From Clostridia bacterium (GTDB lineage Bacteria > Bacillota > Clostridia > Oscillospirales > Acutalibacteraceae), in NCBI GenBank assembly GCA_017622555.1, contig JAGAQV010000027.1:1-64000 (forward strand): DNA of 64,000 nucleotides, in the 5' to 3' direction. The position numbers and the translations under genes are program-made. The stretch's first letter is position 1; every line of letters begins with the position of its first letter. A model generated the notes under the pieces. That model was given only the letters and a program-made list of their open reading frames with translations. It ran no database searches and had not been told where the DNA came from. Shown piece after piece: positions 35,604 through 42,532 of this stretch.

Positions 35604-36122
35604 ATGGACCAGATAAAAATAGGGAATTTTATTTCCGAAAACAGAAAAAAGCAAAATTTAACACAAGAACAATTAGCGGAACAATTAAACATTAGTAAAA
35701 ACGCTGTTTCAAAATGGGAACGAGGCTTGAATCTTCCAGATGTTTCAATTATGCAAGATTTATGCGAAATATTAGGTATAACATTAAACGAACTTTTTGT
35801 CGGCGAAAAAATAAATGACGACGAATATAAGCAAGTGGCCGATAAAAATCTTTTGAAAGCTTTAGACAATAGTTCTTTTACATTAAAAGAGAAAATCATG
35901 TTCTATAAAAAGAAATGGAGAAAAGAACATATATCTAAGTTTATTATCGGTTTTGTTATTTGGTTTGTGATATGCATAGCGTTAAAATTACAAAATGTGG
36001 AACATTACCTTATCGGTGCAGTTAGTGGAATATTGACAACTTTATTTTATGCTGTTTGTAATAATCAAATGATGATATATGTTGAAAACCATGTTTATAA
36101 AAAGACAGAAAAGAAAGATTAG
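35604..36122 (+). CDS. XRE-family regulator with membrane tail
   Basis: 172 residues. The N-terminal Cro/C1-type helix-turn-helix (FISENRKKQNLTQEQLAEQLNISKNAVSKWERGLNLPD) is followed by a linker and two hydrophobic segments (FIIGFVIWFVICIALKL, LIGAVSGILTTLFYAV), so it is probably anchored in the membrane. This domain pairing is common in clostridial one-component regulators that sense envelope state. AAGGAGTG precedes ATG. It is alone on the plus strand of cassette A. The target is unknown. 36123-36340 contains only a terminator hairpin. Confidence 0.8.
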   Translation: MDQIKIGNFISENRKKQNLTQEQLAEQLNISKNAVSKWERGLNLPDVSIMQDLCEILGITLNELFVGEKINDDEYKQVADKNLLKALDNSSFTLKEKIMFYKKKWRKEHISKFIIGFVIWFVICIALKLQNVEHYLIGAVSGILTTLFYAVCNNQMMIYVENHVYKKTEKKD

Positions 36123-36216
36123 CTTTTAAATTCAATAGGGGGTCGCGGAAATCAAAAATATTTGTACATACAAATGCGATGCTGTTTCTTCTTTTCTTAT
36201 CCACTAAAACAAAATT

Positions 36217-36245
36217 AAAACCTCGATGATTTTCATCGAGGTTTT
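36217..36245. terminator. Terminator hairpin between convergent genes
   Basis: AAAACCTCGATGA and TCATCGAGGTTTT pair perfectly over 13 bases around a 3-base loop. Confidence 0.8.
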
Positions 36246-36340
36246 AAACATCTTTATAAAAATTGCTTTTACGGTGTTTTTTTTATTTGTTTTTAAATGG
36301 TGGTTACATACTTCATTGGGCATTTTTCATAAACTTTATA

Positions 36341-37279
36341 TCATAGCATTTTTGCAAGTTTTATTGCACCGTTTGTTAGAAATTGGATGTTTTCTTCACG
36401 ATAAACTACATCTTTATTTGTATGTATTCTATCCATATACAGAGTTCCAAATAACTTTGATTTTTTTAACGCAGCAACACCGATTCCACCCTTGAAAGAG
36501 GCATTATCAGAAGGATAGAAAGCATTTTTTGTTATATCAACGGCAATTTCAGGTGTAGAAACAAATGCTTTTTTAAATAGTTCTGCATATTTTTTAGTTG
36601 TTCTTTTTAGTGCAAATAAGATTGTTTCTCCGTCAGAAACGCAATCGAAATTGATAACAAGGGAGTTTTTCTTTATATTTTTATGCTTAGAAGCAAATGA
36701 TAAGGAACCAAAAAGTCCAGCTTCTTCAAGGTCGAAGAAAACAAAGGCTACCTTACTTTTTTGGTCTTCTGGTAGTTCTCTCATAATATCAAGTAAGGTT
36801 GTAACACCTGATGTGTTATCGTTTGCGGTGTGTTTGTTAGCAGGGCCACCTAATAATAAATACAGCAAAACCAAGTAAAAACTCTGCGATAAGAAATACG
36901 CTATTGCGTATGAAACATTTTCATTAATAGGAAGGAACGATACTGTAAAACCAGATAAAAAACCGATCGCAAAGGCAAGGATAAAGAATAATCCCACAAT
37001 TAAAAACTGATACAGCAAATAAATCAAAAAGTTTTTGGGTGTTATAAAATTGGGGAAAGGAAGTCGAGCGCATGTATCGTAATGGGCAGTGTAGAGAACT
37101 TTCGCAGTGTCAGGCTCTCCGATAACAATATTTCTGGCGCCGAAGGCTCCTTTTTCAATCTTAAAATCATATCCATAGCGTTCTGCAACTTCTTTTACAT
37201 ATTCAATAAAAGCGGTTTTTTGCTTTTTTGTTTTTCTGACTTGGTATTTTTCAAATATTACTTTTGTTGTTTCTGTCAT
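36341..37279 (-). CDS. M28-type zinc aminopeptidase with membrane insertion
   Basis: 312 residues. The M28 metal ligands are all visible: LYTAHYDTC (His), ANDNTSGV (Asp), FDLEEAGLFGS (catalytic Glu and metal Glu), NFDCVSDG (Asp) and DRIHTNKD (His). Between the first and second ligand lies an insertion of about 75 residues with two to three membrane helices (FLIYLLYQFLIVGLFFILAFAIGF, AIAYFLSQSFYLVLLYLLL in part). The peptidase is thus tethered to the membrane through its interior. Substrate unknown. Confidence 0.82.
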   Translation of the reverse strand: MTETTKVIFEKYQVRKTKKQKTAFIEYVKEVAERYGYDFKIEKGAFGARNIVIGEPDTAKVLYTAHYDTCARLPFPNFITPKNFLIYLLYQFLIVGLFFILAFAIGFLSGFTVSFLPINENVSYAIAYFLSQSFYLVLLYLLLGGPANKHTANDNTSGVTTLLDIMRELPEDQKSKVAFVFFDLEEAGLFGSLSFASKHKNIKKNSLVINFDCVSDGETILFALKRTTKKYAELFKKAFVSTPEIAVDITKNAFYPSDNASFKGGIGVAALKKSKLFGTLYMDRIHTNKDVVYREENIQFLTNGAIKLAKML

Positions 37280-37372
37280 ATTTAAATTCCTTTAATATAG
37301 CGGTGCAACCTATGGTTCGCCATAATCATATAATATTTTACACCAAAATTAAAATATATCAACCCTTTTGTC

Positions 37373-37579
37373 TTAAAAGTAAAACAGTTCTTCAAATTTT
37401 TTGTCTAAAGCAGTGCAAATGACTAATGCAAGTTTCGCAGTAGGGCAAAATTGACCAGTTTCAATAGAACTAATTGTATTTCGGGATACACCAACCATAT
37501 CGGCCAACTGTTGTTGAGATAGATTTATTTCAGTTCTGACTTTTTTTAGATTGTTTTTTAAAACAAGTGAATCTTCCAT
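37373..37579 (-). CDS. Short XRE-type transcription regulator
   Basis: 68 residues from the ATG at 37579: almost only a helix-turn-helix (LKKVRTEINLSQQQLADMVGVSRNTISSIETGQFCPTAKLALVICTALD, residues ~10-58) ending LFYF. Such minimal regulators control small membrane-protein operons and usually their own promoter. It lies 1 base after a DUF6442-like gene and is the last gene of a three-gene unit that starts at the strong promoter at 38338-38366. Confidence 0.88.
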   Translation of the reverse strand: MEDSLVLKNNLKKVRTEINLSQQQLADMVGVSRNTISSIETGQFCPTAKLALVICTALDKKFEELFYF

Positions 37580-37580
37580 A

Positions 37581-37907
37581 TTATCCCCCGATATTGTCCA
37601 ATATGTAAACCACAACGTGAAATATGCAAACTAGTCCCCAAAGAATTGATAAACCAATATCAGACTTCTTTTTCAGTATTACTGCATCGATTATATTTTT
37701 GGTGAACGCCATACCGCAGTATATAATCCAAATATGTGTTGTGCTTCTGTCGAATATCGCCCCCTCGACAATCACCATCACCATACAAATAAGACCACAA
37801 ATACCTGAACTCGTAGCGTACGATCGTAAGTTAATCGTTGCTTCTCTTTCGTCTCCTTTTTTTTTGTTTTCCTCGCGGCTTTTTTGTAAAATATCATCTT
37901 TGTTCAT
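37581..37907 (-). CDS. DUF6442-like membrane protein, copy 1
   Basis: 108 residues from the ATG at 37907. A charged N-terminus MNKDDILQKSREENKKKGDERE is followed by three or four hydrophobic segments (GICGLICMVMVIVEGAIF, IWIIYCGMAFTKNIIDAVIL, ILWGLVCIFHVVVYILD). It is paralogous to the next gene and shares its N-terminal signature (MNKD-IL-KSREEN). The family occurs in gut Firmicutes with a small XRE regulator. The function is unknown. Confidence 0.75.
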   Translation of the reverse strand: MNKDDILQKSREENKKKGDEREATINLRSYATSSGICGLICMVMVIVEGAIFDRSTTHIWIIYCGMAFTKNIIDAVILKKKSDIGLSILWGLVCIFHVVVYILDNIGG

Positions 37908-37975
37908 AATAAATCTCCTTTGTCCGCTCTTCTTTAATGCTGTTTTTAGTGTAAGCTTGTTTTTCATACATAGCC

Positions 37976-38299
37976 TCAAATCAGTTCAAATAGTAATTTT
38001 GTCATAAAGAGAATAAAGAAGATCACATTCACAATTGCACCTAGCCAGCCTAGTTTTTTCTTTTCAAATATGGCGAGCACTAGCCCGTTGCTTGCGGTGA
38101 TGCCCCAGTAAATGCTGAAACAACCGTAAAAAAGAATAACAGAATCTCCAAATATACCTTCCAGAAACGCGACAATGCAACACAAAGCCATACCGACTGC
38201 GCTGGCGATTGTTCCGGCTTTTTGCTGCAAATGCTTTTGCCGTTCATCCGCAGATTTGTTTTCTTCCCGACTCTTTGCCAATATTTCATCTTTATTCAT
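37976..38299 (-). CDS. DUF6442-like membrane protein, copy 2
   Basis: 107 residues. The N-terminus MNKDEILAKSREENKSADERQKH almost repeats that of copy 1, followed by three hydrophobic segments (AVGMALCCIVAFLEGIFG, LFYGCFSIYWGITASNGLVLAI, LGAIVNVIFFILFMTKLLFEL in part). It is the first gene of the unit, with AAGGAG before its ATG. Two diverged copies beside a regulator suggest a duplicated membrane sensor or stress protein. Confidence 0.75.
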   Translation of the reverse strand: MNKDEILAKSREENKSADERQKHLQQKAGTIASAVGMALCCIVAFLEGIFGDSVILFYGCFSIYWGITASNGLVLAIFEKKKLGWLGAIVNVIFFILFMTKLLFELI

Positions 38300-38337
38300 G
38301 ATTGATCTCCTTTGCCAAGTTTTCTGTGCACAATCAC

Positions 38338-38366
38338 ATTATAACAACTCCAAGTAAACTTGTCAA
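38338..38366 (-). promoter_or_regulatory. Consensus promoter with palindromic operator
   Basis: On the minus strand: TTGACA (38361-38366), 17 bases, TATAAT (38338-38343), a perfect sigma-A promoter. The spacer and flanks repeat the word AACTTG: the palindrome CCAAGTAAACTTG overlaps the -35, with further copies AAAACTTGG and CCAAGAAAACTTTG on each side. These are likely operators for the short XRE regulator. Confidence 0.8.
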
Positions 38367-38402
38367 GAACTTTTTGCAAAGTTTTCTTGGCAAATTAATG
38401 TG

Positions 38403-38541
38403 TCCTATATTGACAGCAGCAGAGGGTTATGTTTTAGGCGTTGGTGCGAAGATGTTTACAATAGCCGGCCCCGTGATTGTCTATGGCACAGTTGCAAGTG
38501 TAATTTATGGGGTTATTTATTGGATATATAAAATGATTTAA
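38403..38541 (+). repeat. spoVAC 3'-end repeat, copy 1
   Basis: Codons EGYVLGVGAKMFTIAGPVIVYGTV... to stop at 38541 match the last 40 residues of SpoVAC, preceded by the leader TATATTGACAGCAGCAGAG shared with copy 2. There is no start codon or upstream spoVAC. About 80 bases are nearly identical to copy 3. Confidence 0.9.
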
Positions 38542-38573
38542 AACAAGGCTTGACCAAACGGTCAAGCCTTGTT
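38542..38573. terminator. Terminator attached to spoVAC copy 1
   Basis: AACAAGGCTTGACC and GGTCAAGCCTTGTT form a perfect 14-base stem. The core CTTGACC/GGTCAAG also appears behind copy 3. Confidence 0.85.
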
Positions 38574-38575
38574 CG

Positions 38576-39202
38576 TTATATATCAAAGAAATATGCTTCC
38601 ACCGTTGCGCAAAGGTAATGGTAGATCGGCAGATGTAATTCCTGGATTTTATATGTTTCCATTCCCGGGGCGCATATGCAGATGTCGGCGATTTCCTTTA
38701 GTTTTCCACCGGCACTACCGGTCAGTCCGATCACATGAATCCCGGAGGCCTTGGCGATCTCTGCTGCTGCACAAACATTTTTTGCATTGCCTGAAGTGCT
38801 TATGCAAATGAGAATATCGCCCTTATTACCCAGCCCGAAAACGCTTTGGGCATAAATAAGATCCGGGTCGATATCATTGCAAACAGCACTATTTAGTGCA
38901 GTTAAGGAACATAGAGATAATGCAGGGAGTCCACATTGCAACTTATCAAGAAGTTCTGCATTCAAAGACGGATACTGTTCCAGTATGCGTTTTTTGAGAC
39001 TTCCTTTTATAGGGCGTTTTTTTAAAAAGCCCTTCATAAGTTCCCCAACAATATGATCAGCATCTGCACAACTGCCACCATTGCCGCAGGCCATAACCTT
39101 TTTGCCGTCGGAATAGCAGTGAATCAATGCTTCTGCAGCTTGTTGGATGGTTTCTTTACAAGCAAACAGGGATGGATAACGGTTTAATAATTCATTCAAC
39201 AT
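38576..39202 (-). CDS. SIS-domain sugar-phosphate isomerase-like protein
   Basis: 208 residues with a GmhA/DiaA-like SIS fold. KKVMACGNGGSCADADHIVGELMKGFLKKRP is the phosphosugar-binding start, and DILICISTSGNAKNVCAAAEIAKASGIHVIGLTG the second half. The insertion KKRILEQYPSLNAELLDKLQ is found in a clostridial subgroup coupled to ROK kinases. It probably isomerises or binds the phosphorylated product of the neighbouring kinase. It follows that gene by 9 bases in the same operon. The exact sugar is not evident. Confidence 0.8.
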   Translation of the reverse strand: MLNELLNRYPSLFACKETIQQAAEALIHCYSDGKKVMACGNGGSCADADHIVGELMKGFLKKRPIKGSLKKRILEQYPSLNAELLDKLQCGLPALSLCSLTALNSAVCNDIDPDLIYAQSVFGLGNKGDILICISTSGNAKNVCAAAEIAKASGIHVIGLTGSAGGKLKEIADICICAPGMETYKIQELHLPIYHYLCATVEAYFFDI

Positions 39203-39211
39203 ATCAATACC

Positions 39212-40159
39212 TCACAGTAGTGCTGTAGCAACAGCGGCATAATCTCCGATACGTTCGCCAAGGGCGGCCGAACGTATCCGGCAATGGCCAGCAGAGGCAG
39301 CGAGTGCTTCTTGTTCAATCACAGCGAGAGCGCTGGGCCAAAGCAAATCGTGGCATCTGCTAAAAATACTTCCAAGTACAATAACTTCGGGGTCTAGAAG
39401 ATCGATGATTATGGATAATCCTTTGCCAAGATATTCGCCACAAACACGATAGACGGCCAGTGCGGTTTCATCTCCTGCTTTGGCAGCATCTGCTACGGAC
39501 TTTGCGGTTACATCCTTTGGTGTCATACCCTTTTGGAAATACATAGGGTAAATACCCTTCTGGATCTTTTCCAAAGCCATGGTATATCCAAGCTGGGAAA
39601 GTCCGTTTCCACTACAAAAACCCTCGAAAGATCCTGCTTTACCATAACCAACCGGCCCAAAACGGTCAAGGCGTATATGCCCAACTTCACCTGCGTTATT
39701 GCTGGCGCCACAGTATAGCTCTCCATTCAGGATCAAACCGGCGCCAAGCCCTGTGCCGAAAGTCAAAAATACAACGTTTTGCGCTCCTCGGCCGGCACCG
39801 AATTTCCATTCTGCCAAGGCGCAAGCGTTGGCATCATTTTGCAGTTTGACGGGTACACCATAATGATTTGATAAAATCTTTACGATCTCCACATGATCCC
39901 AACCGGGCAGGTTAGGAGGACCTAAGATCACGCCCTTTTGGGAGTCCAGCGGACCGCCACAGGAAATACCAATGGCATCGGGTTTACCATCCGCAATACT
40001 GTCAGCCAGAAGAATGAGTTTTTGAATCATTTTCTCGGGGGTGATTTGCAAATCTGTAGGAATCGTTTCGGTTCGCAGCAGTTCAATATGATTCCCATCC
40101 CAAAGGGCGGTAGTTACAGCACATTTGGTGCCGCCAATATCAAAAGCTAATATTTTCAT
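39212..40159 (-). CDS. ROK-family sugar kinase
   Basis: 315 residues. The ATP-binding motif LAFDIGGTKCAVT stands at the N-terminus. Substrate and catalytic residues are in LQNDANACALAEWKFGAG (catalytic Asp) and FLTFGTGLGAGLILNGELYCGASNNAGEVGHIRLD (ExGH motif). The zinc-binding CxCGxxGC cluster of classical ROK repressors is replaced by SFEGFCSGNG, seen in kinases. Downstream of an alpha-mannosidase relic and followed by an SIS gene, it likely phosphorylates mannose or a hexosamine. Confidence 0.85.
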   Translation of the reverse strand: MKILAFDIGGTKCAVTTALWDGNHIELLRTETIPTDLQITPEKMIQKLILLADSIADGKPDAIGISCGGPLDSQKGVILGPPNLPGWDHVEIVKILSNHYGVPVKLQNDANACALAEWKFGAGRGAQNVVFLTFGTGLGAGLILNGELYCGASNNAGEVGHIRLDRFGPVGYGKAGSFEGFCSGNGLSQLGYTMALEKIQKGIYPMYFQKGMTPKDVTAKSVADAAKAGDETALAVYRVCGEYLGKGLSIIIDLLDPEVIVLGSIFSRCHDLLWPSALAVIEQEALAASAGHCRIRSAALGERIGDYAAVATALL

Positions 40160-40294
40160 AGCATTTCTTCTCCATTAATCTTTTGGGAATATTCAGTAAA
40201 CAGCACCTGATCCCAATTAGATGTATTGTCTGCGCCATTGCCACATGGGATCTAAATGAGCATTTCCAACCAAATAATAAGTGTCTCTTTTCAT
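40156..40294 (-). pseudogene. Alpha-mannosidase relic with internal deletion
   Basis: From the ATG at 40294, after AAGGGG, the frame reads MKRDTYYLVGNAHLDPMWQW, the characteristic start of GH38 alpha-mannosidases (NAHLDPxWxW holds a zinc histidine and the nucleophile-side Asp). It stops after 25 codons. A second frame then gives a C-terminal tail (NWDQVLFTEYSQKINGEEML) whose stop overlaps the ROK start as ATGA. The middle, roughly 800 or more codons in the family, is missing. The promoter and the coupling to the ROK gene remain. Confidence 0.7.
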
Positions 40295-40429
40295 TTTAAC
40301 ATAACCCCTTACAGAATACGTTTTTATTTTATTATACCTAAAATAAAAAAGCAGACAATGTCTTTACTTTGATAGGTATTGTTTTTTTTTACGATTTTTG
40401 GTATACTCATATTAAGGAGATGTGTTAGA

Positions 40430-41221
40430 ATGAAAAAACTATCTAAAAGTACGTTTATCGGTAACAATGACATGGTCGCCTCTCAAAAACATATTACAGG
40501 AAACCATTCTGCCCATTTTCATGAATTTTGCGAGATAGAATACGTATTGAATGGAAGCGGTAGCTGCATACTAAACGGTCAAACCTTTGAGATGAAAAAG
40601 GGGATGTTGTTTTTTATGACACCGTTGGACTGTCATAGTGTAAAATCTAAAGGGGTGGAGGTTATCAATGTAATGTTTTCGGAGCAACTTGTTGATTTTT
40701 CAACACTGAAGCCGTTCTTCCTTTATTCATCACCGAAAGCAATTGCCATTGAGCCGCAAATGCAACCATTTTTTGAAATGCTTTTAACCGAAATAACACA
40801 GGCAGGTAATCAAAGGCAGTACTGTGCAACTTTGTTGAAATGTCTTTTGCTGAAATTATCTCAGTTATTGCCATCATTAGGGGCTCAAAATTTAAGCGAT
40901 TCGGTTTCTAAAATGCATTTTTATGCGTTATATCATTTTCAGAATAATGCAACATTAAGTGCTGCGGCAAAATATGCCGGGTTAACACCCTCCTATGCTT
41001 CTGCGCTTTTCAAAAAGGAAATGCAGGTGAATTATGGGGAGTACATAGATTCACTGAGATTTAATCATGCGAAAAAAATGCTGATCTGTTCCACACTCTC
41101 TGTTTCGGAAATTTGCGCAGAAAGTGGCTTTGAAGATGTTCCAAATTTTTTAAGAAGATTCAAAATGCGCTTTGGCATAACGCCAACCCAGTTCCGAAAG
41201 GAACTCGTTACATCCCAATAG
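40430..41221 (+). CDS. AraC-family regulator, cassette B
   Basis: 263 residues from ATG 40430, preceded by AAGGAGA. A cupin sensor domain (HFHEFCEIEYVLNGSGSCILNGQTFEMKKGMLFFMTPLDCH, residues ~25-65) is followed by the double helix-turn-helix DNA-binding domain (ATLSAAAKYAGLTPSYASALFKKEMQVNYGEYI and LSVSEICAESGFEDVPNFLRRFKMRFGITPTQFRK). It is transcribed away from the ROK/SIS operon, which it most likely activates in response to a sugar. 40295-40429 is promoter region with TATACT near 40402. Confidence 0.88.
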   Translation: MKKLSKSTFIGNNDMVASQKHITGNHSAHFHEFCEIEYVLNGSGSCILNGQTFEMKKGMLFFMTPLDCHSVKSKGVEVINVMFSEQLVDFSTLKPFFLYSSPKAIAIEPQMQPFFEMLLTEITQAGNQRQYCATLLKCLLLKLSQLLPSLGAQNLSDSVSKMHFYALYHFQNNATLSAAAKYAGLTPSYASALFKKEMQVNYGEYIDSLRFNHAKKMLICSTLSVSEICAESGFEDVPNFLRRFKMRFGITPTQFRKELVTSQ

Positions 41222-41232
41222 AAATTACTGTG

Positions 41233-41374
41233 TTCTATATTGACAGCAGCAGAGGTCTGGATCTTAGGCCTCGGCGCAAAGATGTTTACAATAGCAGGAC
41301 CAGTGATCGTGTACGGTATCTCTGCGTCCGTGGTGTATGGACTGATATATTGGTTATGGACCTTCATTTTATAG
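41233..41374 (+). repeat. spoVAC 3'-end repeat, copy 2
   Basis: Leader TATATTGACAGCAGCAGAG, then codons EVWILGLGAKMFTIAGPVIVYGISAS... ending TAG at 41372-41374. It is the most diverged copy in DNA yet keeps the SpoVAC protein pattern, and is one codon longer. Confidence 0.88.
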
Positions 41375-41401
41375 AATTATGTCAGGATAAAATACAGAGT
41401 A

Positions 41402-41442
41402 TGCATAGGTGCAAGTAACACGTCTTGCACTTATGCTTTTTT
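41402..41442 (+). terminator. Terminator attached to spoVAC copy 2
   Basis: GTGCAAG and CTTGCAC pair, extended by CATAG/TTATG, followed by CTTTTTTT. Confidence 0.75.
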
Positions 41443-41493
41443 TGTGTTATATTGAATGCATGAAAGGTCGATAGCAAAAAAAGGGGTGATAGG

Positions 41494-42459
41494 ATGAATA
41501 AAGAGATGTTGGCTTATTTACAAGGGATTACTGCTGAGGAAAAAGCAATCCTGGATGGAAAATCCTCCATTGACCGCGACATTTATATGCAGGGGCAATC
41601 TAACACCGTTAATGCAAAGAAGCTTCTTGCGGCCGGCAAGCTGATCACGATTCGTCCCCATACCCGTTTTATACATTTTCCGGAGCATACACACGACTAT
41701 GTGGAAGTGGTATATATGTGTGCCGGACAGACGACCCATATTGTCAATGGCAAGACCATAATTTTGGAACAGGGGGATCTTTTGTTTCTCAGTCAGAGTG
41801 TGACCCATGAGGTTTGCAAAGCGGAGGAGGAAGATGTAGCGGTTAATTTTATCGTGTTGCCTGATTTCTTTGCCACGACTTTGATTGCCATTGGTGAAGA
41901 GGAAACACCCCTTAGAAAGTTTCTTGTGGACTGCCTTTGTGGACAGAACACCGGGAGGGGATACCTGCATTTCAATGTTTCCGGCCTAAAACCGATTCAA
42001 AACCTGGTAGAAAATCTTCTTTGGACGCTTCTTGAGGAAACACCCAACAGACGGAAAATAAGCCAGACAACCATGGCACTGCTGTTTTTGCAGTTGATGG
42101 GATACACGGAAATGCTTGCAAATGAAGATCAAGAAGATGCAGCGGTATTTCAGGTGCTTCGCTATGTGGAAACCAACTATGTCCAAGGCAGCTTTGCGGA
42201 GATTTCCCAAAGGCTGCACTACGATCCATCCTGGCTCTCCCGTGAGATCAAACGGGAAACCGGAAAGACCTATACCCGATTGGTGCAGGAAAAGCGGCTT
42301 GCGCAGGCTGCATTTCTGCTGAAAAACACGGATCGGAATGTGGCGGATATTTCTGCTGCGGTGGGATATGAAAATATTAGTTATTTCCACCGTATCTTTG
42401 CGGAGGCTTATGGAATGTCACCTAGGGATTACCGGTTGCAAGAGAGGACACTAATTTAG
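41494..42459 (+). CDS. AraC-family regulator of the rhamnose cassette
   Basis: 321 residues. N-terminal cupin (IRPHTRFIHFPEHTHDYVEVVYMCAGQTTHIVNGKTIILEQGDLLFL, residues ~52-98) and C-terminal AraC domain (VQGSFAEISQRLHYDPSWLSREIKRETGKTYTRLVQEKRL, then NVADISAAVGYENISYFHRIFAEAYGMSPRDYR). It is placed 73 bases before rhaB, on the same strand, so it is probably the rhamnose-responsive activator of rhaBAD, like RhaS/RhaR. Start ATG after AAAGGGGTG. Confidence 0.9.
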   Translation: MNKEMLAYLQGITAEEKAILDGKSSIDRDIYMQGQSNTVNAKKLLAAGKLITIRPHTRFIHFPEHTHDYVEVVYMCAGQTTHIVNGKTIILEQGDLLFLSQSVTHEVCKAEEEDVAVNFIVLPDFFATTLIAIGEEETPLRKFLVDCLCGQNTGRGYLHFNVSGLKPIQNLVENLLWTLLEETPNRRKISQTTMALLFLQLMGYTEMLANEDQEDAAVFQVLRYVETNYVQGSFAEISQRLHYDPSWLSREIKRETGKTYTRLVQEKRLAQAAFLLKNTDRNVADISAAVGYENISYFHRIFAEAYGMSPRDYRLQERTLI

Positions 42460-42470
42460 AAAACAAAAGA

Positions 42471-42532
42471 CCTCCTGTTTTTCCTGCTACCATGCTAAAA
42501 TAGTAGCAGTATGGAAAGTAGGAGGTTTTTTT
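42471..42532 (+). promoter_or_regulatory. Hairpin that terminates araC and buries the rhaB ribosome site
   Basis: CCTCCT (42471-42476) pairs with AGGAGG (42520-42525), with TTTCC/GGAAA and CTGCTA/TAGCAG inside, then seven T. The AGGAGG is also the only ribosome-binding site before the rhaB GTG at 42533. The element could end the regulator transcript and limit translation of read-through message. Confidence 0.65.

Larger units (their letters stand above)
35360..38541. mobile_element. Cassette A behind spoVAC
   Basis: 3.2-kb block between the end of spoVAC and the first repeated spoVAC end. It is AT-rich and carries an XRE regulator on one strand and, on the other, an M28 peptidase and an HTH/DUF6442 group. 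No integrase is present. Defined by the flanking repeats at 35240 and 38422. Confidence 0.65.
38542..41374. mobile_element. Cassette B behind spoVAC
   Basis: 2.8-kb block from copy 1 to copy 2 of the spoVAC end. It holds a sugar-acting set (SIS isomerase, ROK kinase, alpha-mannosidase relic) and a divergent AraC regulator, with higher GC than cassette A. No recombinase is present. Confidence 0.65.

Noticed and set aside
36226..36495. 89-codon hydrophobic frame opposite the end of the M28 gene
   Set aside because: It starts in a terminator hairpin and runs antisense through the peptidase coding end. No ribosome site.
38302..38541. Open frame of 79 codons ending in SpoVAC-like residues, readable as a short gene
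   Set aside because: The start lies inside the promoter region of the opposite-strand DUF6442 unit and only the last 40 codons are SpoVAC. It is a displaced gene end, not a gene.
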